A stretch of 45,707 bases of DNA from Chara braunii (taxonomy: Eukaryota > Streptophyta > Charophyceae > Charales > Characeae), in contig BFEA01000125.1 of NCBI GenBank assembly GCA_003427395.1, forward strand, positions 31,182-76,888. Reading direction: 5' to 3'. Below, piece by piece: positions 30,476 through 41,709 of the stretch. The position numbers and the translations under genes were made by a program. Numbering within the stretch: the stretch's first letter is position 1; every line of letters begins with the position of its first letter. The notes under the pieces are model-generated. The model saw only the letters and a list, made by a program, of their open reading frames with translations, did not search any database and was not told the DNA's origin.

Positions 30476-32385
30476 AAACAAAATCTTCACTTTATTCAAA
30501 GTTCACTCGAATTGCAGCGATTTTTTTTCTTTGGTTCGAAATGGTTGTCATCTGGTTAGAGATAAGGATACTCAGCTTAGACACTCAGGATTCGATCCAC
30601 ACTTCGTCAAAATCATAGGGATATTTATGCAACTTTTGAACAACCATCTCAATTAGCTGGTAGGGTGAATCAGGAACCCTTCATACAAACTACAGCAAAC
30701 TCAAACTCGGCAAGAAATACTCGACCCATGTTTCAAGCCCTCTAGTTGCTGATGAGCCCTTCAGACTTTTCATTTACATTTCCCTCCAGATCAGTCAGCC
30801 AAACAGTGGCATCATAGGGTCCACTCATGTATAGTGTTTTCACCATCATACGGACACTTAAGTTAACCGCGAGGGATCGAACGCCCCTCCACGAGGTTCA
30901 TGCTCACCATTCGCTCAAGGTCTGAAGGGGGAGTTTTGTCAATCGGGTACTCTTCATCGATCAACCAATGTCAAACCGGACCTTGGTGTCTAATAGATTA
31001 TAGATCTATGAGAATATTGTTTCCCCTGACCGAAGCAAACAATCATCTCAACTCGTAGATTGATAAGTAGCAGAACTTACCCACTCAACCCATAGACGGA
31101 TTAAGCACACACCACAACTCGACTCGTGAAATTTGTTGCATACAAAGCGACAACATTTGATTCAGAATGAAGCAAGGTTCACTTGGTAGTACATTCACTC
31201 TATCTCTCTCGCTTTCACACACAGACATATGCATATACTCGCGCACACACATCTACCCTTACCCCGCGATCAGACCAACAAAATTTTGGATAACCCCGAG
31301 GGCTGCCACTGTCTCTCAATCTGGCTAGCGAAACTTGGATCGGGCATATTCACCCAGAGAACCAGCTCACCGATCACATCTCAAGTGTATTTAACTGTGT
31401 CCAAGGATATGTTATTTGTTTAAGATATATGTATTGCTGACGGTACTTTCCTTACTTAACATTGTTATCTTAGGAACTTTTACAGTTTTCTTGCTCTGCG
31501 CTTCCTTCTTCTCCATGTGCTCTATCTCTCTCCGCTTGCTCTCCCTCTCTCTCGACGCACTCTCTGTCTCAACGTATTTTTACTCTCTGTGCACAATGTT
31601 TCTTAGGTCGCGCTATATTTTTATTTCTCTCCTCCCCTTTTTCATTTTTTCCGCCTACATCAAGTTTCTCACTGGCTTCATCAGCGTAAACCTTGTCGTG
31701 CTTTAGCAACATGAATGACACAAGTATTGTGATTTCTCTCACTCTCTCACATCTTACTTGCTTTCTCCTTACACTTTGTTTTTCAATTCACGTACTTTCA
31801 TGCTCGGTTGGATATGACATATGGTTAGGTATCATCGTCCGTCTTCTCGTTAAGAGCTTGTAAACTCCTCTGTCCGATCTTGTTTGATTTTTTTTATCAT
31901 TTTCCTCTTTTAAGGAATCCCTTTGATTCCCGACTGTTCCAAAGATGAATAATTGTTCAAAAAATAAAGAATAAAATTTTAATTAGCAAAGATATCAGAA
32001 ACAACGTCCTCTCAGTATAATTGAAACTCAAGTGACTATTCGAGATTGAGCGTTCTATTGATATTTATGATATTTTTTCGGACTGAATAAGATCATTATT
32101 ACTTGCCTCGATAATCAATAGAGTGGCTTGACTGCAACTTGCCCCAAAATTAAGAACTTATATGTATTTTAAATAAAATTTCTCCTATCAAAGAAATGAA
32201 GTGAACGGACATGAGCTTCACAAGGATCTCAAGGATCATCCGGCAAGTTATGTTTGAATACTCGGTTGCTGAACAGTTGCACCAGATTGCATGAGTGCGA
32301 GAGTTTTTTGACTTCTTACTTTAACTGTCGGTTTTAAAATATATTGAAAATGAGTGACATTGATTAATATTTCAAATTCTGCCTA
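30476..32385. other. AT-rich DNA with two tRNA-like relics
   Basis: On the plus strand, CTGGTTAGAG (30551-30561) and GGATTCGATCC (30588-30598) are spaced like a tRNA A box and B box. On the minus strand, GCGTTCGATCCC (about 30872-30883) follows GAGCGAATGGTGAGC (about 30904-30918). Neither forms a clear cloverleaf; both may be SINE remnants. The hydrophobic frame near 31416-31706 has no recognisable family. Confidence 0.3.
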
Positions 32386-32654
32386 GGCTACCAGCCGGGC
32401 CGCCCAGGTCCCGGGTGACCATCCCGTGCAAGGACTAGGGAAGGTCCCAACAAAAAAAAAAAAAAAAAAAAAATCCGAAAAAAAACTATGTTATGCAAAA
32501 AAAAAAACTGAACAACTTTTGTCTCAGGGTCACATCGAAATTCTGCACAAAAAAAAAAAAAAAAAAAAAAACTTAAATTTTTTTNTTTTTNTTTTTNTTT
32601 TTTTAATTGTTTTTTGCCCGGTCGGGCAAGTGACCCCGGACCACTCTGGTAGCT
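32386..32654. mobile_element. TA-flanked MITE, copy 2 (inverted relative to copy 1)
   Basis: 269 bp with ends GGCTACCAG and CTGGTAGCT, flanked by TA (32384-32385, 32655-32656). Its reverse complement matches 24273-24545. It lacks a GC-rich segment of roughly 25-30 bases near one end of copy 1. Three Ns lie in its T run. Confidence 0.7.
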
Positions 32655-32656
32655 TA

Positions 32657-35170
32657 GAATTCTGCAGAATTTCAACTAAGCGGCACGATAGACCCTCTTT
32701 CAAATGAAATTATGATATTTGTCTCTCAGTCCCGTTTGAAAGTTTGATCTTCAAAATTGCATATCTCGAAGCGTCTTGCTCGTCTCAGTCGCCCATTGTC
32801 CCTTTGGTTATTACCAATCAACGCAAACCCTCTATTAGTGGACAGGGGCAATAAATACATGTGGTCCAATCTTCACCTGAACCAAGTTTCGCTTGAAACG
32901 GGTAGTATAAATCTGACATTTGTTCCTGGTGAAACAGTTACATCTGTCTCAAGCGGCCCCTAACATAATTATCATTATCCTCCCTGTTTTTTTATTGATT
33001 CCTTATTAATATTAACCCCCAGTCGATAGAGGACAACAACGATCATCTTAGACGTTGCATTGACTAGCTTCAAAAGATCTCATCGCACTCATTCCCGTCC
33101 ATAGCTCATGGTTTATTTTATCACCAGACTGACAACAACTATCATCCATGAAACGGTACGAGCAGCAAGATTAATTGCCTCGAAGATAGGCCGCACTACC
33201 AGCGACGAGCACAAAATGCAATGGAAACTGGGAAAACATTTGAAACTGTATTCTCTTCCCTACTCGGGATCGCATCGTTTGTGATTCACTGGCTCGGTTC
33301 GCATAACCTCTCAATAAGAGAGCACCCAATCAGTCCGTTCAACAGTAACAGTCAGGAAGAATGTTGGGCACGCCAGACACTCGTACTAACGCCGCACAAT
33401 CTCAATATTTCAACGGATTTCATACCTTCTTCCCTAGATCCCCCAACAAGTTGACAACCATTTGTTGTTAAGCATTCCCAGTGAGAGGAAGAAGTTGTGA
33501 GTACAACAAGTTCATTTTCTGGTACCCTGCAACAGTGCCCACTACGTGCACTCTCAGAACACAACAACGTTCCCTAACTGTATTCATCAGCTCCTTGCAT
33601 ACCCGTCCACTTGCTCTAAGACTGTGTACACCGAGCATGCATCTGAGTGAGTCCCCCCCGTCTCGCTGGTCCCCCCTCTTCTCTATTCGTACGAACAGTC
33701 TCTAACGCAAATCCAGTGAGTCGGTCCGTCCCACTCAGTCACCAACACTCATCTTGATACGAAATAATGACACTATCGGTACCAGCACTATCAAAGTCAC
33801 AAACCCATGATATTTTCCACCAGCCGTAGCAAAACTGTTTGGATTGAGGGCTTCGTCTCGGGTCAGTGTCTCAAGGATAGACATAACTGCTAAATGAGTG
33901 AAGAGTATCAAGTTCCTCGACCGACTGAGTACCGTACCTAGGCATACCACCGTCAAACTGCAGTGAACTATTTCAGTTCCGAGTCAGCAACCGCACCCAA
34001 AATAATAGTGTCGAATTGTAGTGACATGTACCATTACCGAACCAGTAGCCGTACCAAAAATAGTAGCATCGAGTTGGTGTGAGGTGTACCGAGCGTGGAC
34101 CGAACCAAATATCCGTTGTAGCCAGACTGTCGTAACCAGAAACCAGTACCACTTGAAATAGTGTCATAAACAGATAAACATCATCAAATGAATCGCCACA
34201 GGCCTGTAGTTCGCGTCGTTCCCGCTGTAGTTGCAGTTCAGTAGACCACGTTCTGATGACCTAACTATTATCCCCATAACCAACTCGCATCACGAAGTAC
34301 CATCTCACAAGGAACCGTCAGCCTTGCGCGACACTCGATAACCCACACACGTACAAGTATAAGGGTTCATAATAGCAATAGAAAATAAAAACATTTCGGA
34401 TCTGGGCAGCGAAGATCGTGATCAACAAAAATATCTCAAATGGCGAGTAATTGTTTATTTTTTGTTCATTCTTATCATTTTAATTTTAGTTATTATTTTT
34501 TATTTTATTGTTAATTAATTAAAAAATGAGGCCTCGTTTTCTCGTCAACTGGTCAGCTTAGAAAATGCCACGCAAAGGTTCGTGTGGATATTCTCGTCCC
34601 ACATTCAACTGGTTCGAACACAGGTTCGAAACAGCCAAAAAAAAAAAACGGACATGCGGATCGAAGTGACTACTCGATTATCGAAGTTTGAGGGTTATTT
34701 CAAGTAGGCAATTGAGGAAAAATCAGGGTTCAACCTGGATACCCCAATCTCTCCCGACGTGTTCGTCAAAAACATTCAATTAAAATCACTTAGGCATTCG
34801 GTTAAAGGTTTCATTTCGTTCATTTCAGATGGCCAACTGCCTTTGGCCGACTGCCTTCGGCCGCCCGACAGTAGCACAAACCTCTTATCGACGTCCTCGC
34901 CGAGGTTTTCATCCACCATCAGATAAAATGCGTACAAGTCTCAAAGAGATGCGTTGTCCATGTAGTCCATGTCTTCGCTTGGTTGTCTTTCGTCTAGGAA
35001 AAAAACTAAGAGGATGTCGTTTACCGATTTTGCGGCTCAGCTGTTTGTGTAACACACGAGGAGCGTTATTGGGACCCCTTCTTTGTCATGATAGAAGCGA
35101 TATTGATACGGCTCCTCGTCTAATTCGTACCGTACACGTCGACCTCCGAAGTAGATAAAAACATTGTTTA
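32657..35170. other. AT-rich DNA without a recognised gene
   Basis: 33985-34110 holds two diverged copies of a phrase of about 58 bases (ACCAAAAATAGTAG-like). On the minus strand, 35158-34830 gives one frame with only two stops in about 110 codons. It may be decayed 3' pol sequence of the fragment to its right, but I recognise no motif. Confidence 0.35.
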
Positions 35171-35179
35171 TTTTTTTCA

Positions 35180-36815
35180 TAATGCCAATCCTTGTAATTT
35201 TCCGGTTTCGACTCTCTTTCTCGTCTTTGAAATCGCTCCTATCTTGAACCGGGTCAATGATGACTCATCTATTATCTTGTTTTTTCCCTTTCCTGTAGGT
35301 TCCGTTAGCAAAGGAATAAGAATCGAAGATCTCTGTGACCTAAAAAAATTTAGCCTAGCCCATGATTCTGGATCTCTCAACTTAGATCCGTCTAGTTCAG
35401 CTATCATGTAGGCTCCTCAATCTAGCGCCTCGACCACGTGATAAGGGTTCATCCATCGATTTGCCAACTTCCCTGACCATGTTCTTTCCAATGCCGAATC
35501 ATACAGAAAAACCATATCACCCACTCCTATTTTCTCCTTTCTAACTATGATATTTTTATCCCATCTCTTTTTCATTTTTCGCTTTCTACCGACAGTTGAT
35601 CCGCTGATGTCATAAGATTCCTATAATTTGTACACTATCTGTCTTGTTCGAGCAGCTAGAAGGTCTTCACATGACATGTTGTCAGCCCAATCAACAGTCG
35701 TCCAATTGTTCACGTGAAACTTCATAGATAAGGGACACTGTCATCCGAACTATAAGGTATAGGGAGGATAATTTGTACTAGCCCGGAACGTGATGTTATC
35801 CGTCCATATCGCACATCTAAAATACCGCGGTCGGTCGTTATCATTTCCTCTACACCACTTAGACAGCGACGCAATAAAGGATTGATATCCTCTCTCAACA
35901 TGTGAATTAGTTTGAGGATGATATGTTGTGGTTATCGAAACTCTGACTCTTGCTCTCTTGAATACACTATGAACCTCATCAACAAGAAATTTTGCTCCTC
36001 CGTCCATTACAATTCTACTAACACATTCATATCGAGACAGATATTCCAAGACAAAGTTCCTTACTTCCTAGCTTGATTTAGTTCTGATGGGTTTTTCATT
36101 CACAAACCCAGTGAAATCGTCTTTTATGTTCACTGCATAGTTTAGATTCCCTACTCCCTTAGGCATCTTTATTATGTCTATGTGAATCTTTTCTCCAGGT
36201 CTACTAGGATAAGATGGATGTAGAGACTCTTTGTATCTCACAACAACTATTTTCAAACACTCCTCACATGTTATGCAATATCTCTCGACGTCCTTGTATT
36301 GACCTTCCCACCAGTATAATCAATGAATTTTGTCGTAAGAGTCTTTTACTCATCGATGTCCTCCTACCACACCATAAAAAAACTTTGTTATTATCGACTA
36401 CTTCTCGTCGGGATCATAGATAACACGCAGAGGCATCCCTAATCCGGTAGGTTTACGAAACAGATGTCCTGAACTAAGACAGAATTGAGTTGCTTGTTTC
36501 ATGATCTTCGCGTCCAGACTTTCCTCTCCTAATAGGTGTAAGCTGATTGTTCTACATTTCCCCTCATAGAGGTTAACCAAGAATCGTATAGGTTGACCCT
36601 GCTCAGTCATGGTTGGTGCGCCTGTAGATATCAGATGACCCTCGTCCAATGGAATACGTGATAACCTCATCAGCGACTGCATTTTTCGTCTCTGAAATCC
36701 TCTCGACAATATCATCGAAGAGTCGTATCCTAATTTCCCAACGTGCAATGACGGGATCAGTGAAACTCAAATCCTGCTGCAGAACAAAGGCAACGGCGGT
36801 AGGCATGTACATCAC
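35180..36815 (-). pseudogene. Pol fragment of a different Ty3/gypsy lineage
   Basis: Minus strand, in order: the end of RNase H (DPVIARWEIRIRLFDDIVERI with a NAVAD block, 36815-36603), an integrase zinc-binding-domain remnant (GHLFRKPTGLGMPLRVIYDP, then stops), a DDE core with HIDIIKM, IVMDGGAKF and YHPQTNSHVERGYQ (36256-35750), and an integrase C-terminal module (KLANRWMNPYHVVEALD, then MIAELDGSKLRD, around 35470-35400). There is no chromodomain of the type seen in elements 1 and 2. The sequence stops about 135 bases before the LTR of element 2. Confidence 0.75.
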
Positions 36816-36950
36816 GTCATAGAGAACTCACAAACAAAAATTCAGAAAACAATAATTACTTTTAGGCCCTGATATAATTTTTGGCGGGGGCCGAACGCCG
36901 TCGGGTTCGGAGGTCTGCCCGTGGACCTCCGTACATACGGGCTGGTGATC

Positions 36951-36951
<1 letters not shown>

Positions 36952-36981
<30 letters not shown>

Positions 36982-37986
36982 ATGAACCCAGATCGTGAGA
37001 CAATTGTCAACAATGCAAGTCTAGAAAAATGTCTATCGGCTGATAATTACAAATAGTCAAAAATCGTGATCAGACAGAATGAGGTGAGATATCATACACA
37101 GACGAAGAGGGAGGAGGGAGAAAAGACAAAGGAGAGGAAGTAAAAATACCCACTCCTGCTTCGGGCTCCCTCCCCCATTTCCACCGCATCAATTAATACT
37201 CTGAATGAGTATCCGAGTATCCTCAATGTGCCACGTGGCATGACTAATCAGTTCCACATCAGCATCTGGAGCAATGTCGACATGAAAACACCAGGTACGT
37301 ATCCTCGAACTCCCCCCACAGTCTTGATCTCCTCCTGAAGTGACGACGAACAGAACAGCAATGCCGAATATGTAGTCTCAGTCACAGAACACGTGGTCAG
37401 CAGCCATGTCAGCATGATACACGTGGCAACAGCCACATCAGCGAAGGTGCATGGCAGCTGCCACATCAGCAGGCCAAGAAGACACGAGCAAGTTGGCCAC
37501 CATACCGAAATAGCATCACCTCGCTAAGTCACAATGCCAGCAGCGTCGAGCCAACGTCGCAGCGTCAAGCCAGCGTCGAAGTTAATGCATGAAGTCAGCA
37601 TCAACGCAAGACAGAATGAATGTCAAAGCCAGGATGTCAACTCTTATGTAGTGTTGACGCGGGGTCTGTACCCCGGCCGCTGTATCCCTCGGCCGTCCGG
37701 ATCTCAATGCGAATGAGGGCTCAGATCGGCCTGAAACCGAATTCCCTCCGGCCTGGATGCTGTCTGGGTACCTGCGTACAACAAGTGAGTGTATCCAACC
37801 CAGGGCCTGGGTGCGGTACCTTTGACTCTTGAATTTCCTGTGTGCAGCGTTCGGTCACACAGCCACACTCAACAGACTCAGGCCTGGGCGTGTTTTGGTC
37901 ACACAACCCAGTGCAGACCTTCTCAGGTCTGCGTGGCCTGGGGCTGAGTTCTAGGCCCCAGGCTACTTCTGAACAGGGTTATTACA
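36952..37986 (-). repeat. 3' LTR of element 2
   Basis: Matches 44736-45707. Its outer end is altered: where the other LTR reads TGTAATGAACCC, this one has a TA microsatellite (about 36956-36980) before ATGAACCC. The inner end is ATTACA at 37986. A perfect 8-bp-stem hairpin (GCAGACCT / AGGTCTGC, 37912-37931) is absent from the other copy, which has a deletion there. Confidence 0.9.
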
Positions 37987-38025
37987 TTCCTGCCGACCCA
38001 TTTTCGAGTTCCACCGGAGAAATAT

Positions 38026-38268
38026 TTACAACTTTAACCCTCGTTCATAAATAGCAACAATATCAAGAACAGTTTCAAGAAGTTTTTTTTTATTAAACCA
38101 TTTGTCCTCAGATGGTGCCTGAGACTTAAAACGTACCTTGAACTGCTTCTGAGGTCGTCCACGTGCTCCTGTAGAAAAGTACCCATGTTCTATGATACGA
38201 TCTACATCATATCTGCCGTCCATGGATGGCAGAATCATAAAGGGTCTGTTTGGAAACTCATGTTCCAT
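38026..38268 (-). pseudogene. Chromodomain of element 2
   Basis: The end of pol reads YDVDRIIEHGYFS, a gap-like loop, then QFKVRFKSQAPSEDKWFNKKKLLETV, a chromodomain-like strand-strand-helix pattern. Such domains bind methylated histone tails and guide integration. It is not in frame with the integrase part because of the rearrangement at 38235-38311. Confidence 0.75.
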
Positions 38269-38311
38269 GTAGAAAAGTACCCACGTGCTCCTGTAGAAAA
38301 GTACCCATGTT
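38159..38311 (-). repeat. 31-bp dispersed duplication in pol
   Basis: 38159-38189 and 38281-38311 are identical. A third partial copy of GTAGAAAAGTACCCA starts near 38270. The right copies replace the expected junction between integrase C-terminus and chromodomain and shift the frame. Confidence 0.9.
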
Positions 38312-39633
38312 TTATGTAAGGTAGCAATTTGGACGCATGAAAGACAGGGTATGTTTTGAGATGAGGGGGAATATCAACTTGATAAGACGGTCCCTCTGCA
38401 TCTCCAATTACCTTGAGAACTTCCCAGGGTCCAAAATAGACAGGTAGCAATTTATGGGAGACATCTTCTTCTAATGAAAACTCGTTAGATTTTACCCAAA
38501 CCAGATCATCTTCTTTGAATGTAGACGGTCGACAGTGCTTGTTGGCTTGTTCAATCATTCGTAGTTGAGTTTTCCTTAGATTCTCTTTAACTTTCTGAAT
38601 GTCTTCGTGAAACAAGATTGCATATTCTCGGGCTCCTGGGGGCAACTTAAGAAACTGGTCCCGGTTTAGTACATCAATGAGACATTTAGGCTTCCACCCT
38701 TTGTGAAGTGCATTCGGGGTTCTTCCCGTAGAAGTATGAACACTATTGTTATATGTACTCGCAATTTTTAGTAAGTTATCGTCCCAATCAATTTGATCGG
38801 GTCTGATATACATACGCAAAAGCTATTGGCACAGACGATTCATCTGTTCAGTCTGGCCATTCGTTTCGAGATGCCTCTCTGACGACATGGTCAGTCGTAT
38901 GCCATAAGCTTCTATCAGTTTTTGACATAGCAGACTGGTGAACCTGACATCTCGATCAGACACAATGGTTTTGGGAAACCCATGTAAACCATCGCATCTG
39001 GAATTTCTGGATGACAAGTTCGGTACGCGCTTCTGCTGATAAGGGAACAAACATAGCGTATTTAGAGAAACGATCCACAATTATCATTACTTGATTGTTA
39101 CCATTGCGACTCTTAACCAGACTCATGAAATCAATTGAGATAGACTCACCTGGTTCGCTTGGTATAGGTAACGGCTTGAGAAGTCCAAGGGGATTCTCGT
39201 GCGACTGCTTGTTTCTCTGACACACTAGGCAAGTACGAACATACGTTAGTACATTTTCTTTAAGTCCCTTCCATTCGAAACGTTCTTTGACTTCAGCATA
39301 TGTTTTCTTGAAACCAAAGTGACCTTCAGAATCATGACATTCCCCGATCAATACACTCTTTATCTCTTTCTTATGAGGAATACACAAGCACTGTTTGGTT
39401 TCGTCAATCAAGAACAACAATCCATCAGTCATTCTATAGTTGGGTAGTTGGGATGAATCTCGTTCAAGGATATCCATGATTGGTTTCCAAATAGGATCAG
39501 TAACATATCCTTGGCGAATCTGATCTTTCAGGTCATTTCCAACATCCAAGTAAGAGACAATTGCACCAAAGAAGTCACTCCGTCTGGACAATGTATCTGC
39601 AACCACATTAGATTTTTCTTTGATTGTTTTCAA
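38235..39633 (-). pseudogene. Integrase of element 2
   Basis: After the RNase H end (NVVADTLSRR) come the zinc-binding HHCC (ECHDSEGHFGF ... CLVCQRNK) and a DDE core: SIDFMSL, IVSDRDVRFTS and ETNGQTEQMNR. The C-terminal part has FKEDDLVWVKS and VYFGPWEVLKVIG...FHASKLLPYI. Breaks are a frame change near 39000 between the first and second Asp blocks, one stop (TAG) near 38820, and the duplication at the 3' end. The catalytic residues are all retained. Confidence 0.88.
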
Positions 39634-40226
39634 CTCAAAATCAAAAGTATCAATGAATGCAGAGCTAATCGAACCAGCTTATCAGAGAGTCTCGACTGTG
39701 TCTTTATCCACTTCAGAGTAGAGTGGTATGAATACACAGTAAAGTGTCTCCCTAACAAGTAGTGCTTCCAAGTGTTTAGTGCATAAACTAAGGCATACAA
39801 CTCCCTTTCATAGGTGGAGTTGGCAACCTTTTTAGACGGCAGTCGCGCAGACATAAACTCTATGGGCCTATAGCCCTTGCCGTCATCTTGTTGTAGAACA
39901 GCGTCAATCCCATACTGACTTGCATCAGTAGTGACAATAAAAGGCAAAGATGAGTCAGCAATCTTAAGGACGGGGTAGTGAGTTAGGGCATACTTCAGTT
40001 TCCGAAAGGAAGATTCACAATCCTTATCCCACAATCAGATAGTTTATTTCTTTAACAATCTTCGCATTGGTGCAGCAATCAGTGAAAATTTCCTAACAAA
40101 AATCTTGTAGTAGCTGGCTAAATCAAGGAAAAATTGCAATTCCGTTATAGACTTAGGTTGTGGCCAATCTCTAATTGTTGAAATCTTTTTCTCTTCTGGT
40201 CTTAAACCTTCTTCGTTCACTATATG
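39630..40226 (-). pseudogene. RT thumb and RNase H of element 2
   Basis: The thumb follows a stop at 40227-40229 (HIVNEEGLRPEEKKI) and meets two more stops near 40040. RNase H blocks VTTDASQYGIDAVL and STYERELYALVYAL are present, but the third acidic block reads VYSYHSTLKWI where element 1 has LRTDHQTLKWI. The Asp is replaced by Tyr, which predicts loss of RNase H activity. Confidence 0.85.
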
Positions 40227-40805
40227 TCATAAGTATAGCACTTCGGACTTAGAAAACTCAGACTTCTTGGGATTGATCTTGAAGTTGCCCTCACGCAACT
40301 TCCCTAGCACCAAACGAAGGTGCTTCTCATGATCTTCTAGTGTTTTATTATACACAAGAATATCATCGAGATAGACAATAACAAACTTATCCAACCACTG
40401 ACGAAACAAGTCATTCATTGACCTTTGAAAAATAGCAGGGACATTCGTTAATCCGAAGGGCATTACCACGAACTCGTGGTGGCCATACCTGGTCCGAAAA
40501 ACGGTCTTGTGTTGATCGGAGGGTTCCTCCTCAATCTGGTGATATCCAGATTTCAAGTCGATCTTGCTAAAGTACCTGCATCCCTGTAACTGGTCAAGTA
40601 AGTCGTCAATGCGAGAAAATGGTTCAATATTCTTAACAGTGGCGGCATTCAACCCTCTGTAGTCAATACATAGACGCATCTCACATTCCTTTTTGGGCAC
40701 AAATAAGACAGGGGCACTATAAGGAGAAGAGTTAGGGCGAATCCATCCTTTCTCTGTTAAGTCCTGTAGTTGTTTTCTTAGTTCCTCAAGTTCCCTAGCA
40801 GACAT
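40227..40805 (-). pseudogene. Reverse transcriptase of element 2 (core intact)
   Basis: A continuous frame covers the fingers and palm: KGWIRPNSSPYSAPVLFVP, LCIDYRGLNAATVKN, FSKIDLKSGYHQI, RTRYGHHEFVVMPFGLTN and VIVYLDDILVY with the intact YLDD box. This is the region that element 1 has partly lost. It is separated from the protease frame by a shift near 40806-40876 and ends at a stop in the LYL block. Confidence 0.9.
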
Positions 40806-40876
40806 ACGGTAGATAGGGCCCTTGGGGATCTTACTGCCAGGAATAATTTCAATGGTGTGCTTTATAGCACGCGCGG

Positions 40877-41632
40877 TTATTCCTGTCGGTTGTTGAATAG
40901 TTCTTTATATTCATCAAGGAGTTTTTCGGTCGAAGGAGGATAGGAAGTAGAGGACTCACCTGCTCGTTTTACTAAGACCATCATTACTTCCTGTTCCAAC
41001 CTTCTCTTTGAAACCATCGAACGAAACGCTGGGTAACTCATACAGCAGGAAGACAGGCTAGAGTCAGAGTCAGACTTATGAAACAATTTGATTGGTTTCA
41101 AATCAGACTGTGCGTCTCGCAATTGCACAATCTTTTCTTTGAACTTAATATCTGGGTTAGCTTCCTCGTGCCAGTCCATTCCCAGAATCAAGTCAAATGG
41201 TAAGTTTTTTTCGATCAGGAAGGATACCTCATGCAAAATCTTTCTACCTTCCTTTGTTTGGAACCAACACTTGACACGATCAACGTACTGCGAGATAGTG
41301 ATCGTGCTTTTGTCGGCCAAAACTGACGTGATAGGTATAGACAAATTTTTTACCTTCATTCTATGATGCAATTTACGGATTGCTTTTTCGGATATATAGG
41401 ATCGCGTGGATCCCGAGTCCAACAGAGCACCTATGCGTATATGTGCGATTTTTACATCCGCGAGTAGTAGTTCACCCTTAGACTTAGCTTTCTTAGCCCA
41501 CAAGCTTCGCAATGCCAGCAACTTGTTACCAAGCTCGTCAAGGGAGTTGTCCAGAGAAATAGAACATAAGACAGGTTCAGGGTGTTCTGGACGACGGGCC
41601 GAAGAAGAACCATCCTCTGCCATGCGAGTCAA
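40877..41632 (-). pseudogene. Retropepsin of element 2
   Basis: The linker VLCSISLDNSLDEL precedes the protease. The active-site motif LLDSGSTRSYIS is canonical, and FDLILGMDW is the second conserved block. The domain itself looks intact, unlike that of element 1. The frame runs on toward RT (STEKLLDEYKELFNN) and then shifts. Confidence 0.85.
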
Positions 41633-41709
41633 AGGGTTGGAAGGGTTAGTAGGCGCCTTACCTTCATTTTAGTCCAAACCCTTAGACTCAGTAGGGGCAG
41701 ATGGTACTC

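Noticed and set aside
31416-31706. Hydrophobic 96-codon frame as a possible membrane protein
   Set aside because: T-rich DNA gives Leu/Phe/Ser by composition; no family, conserved motif or regulatory context.
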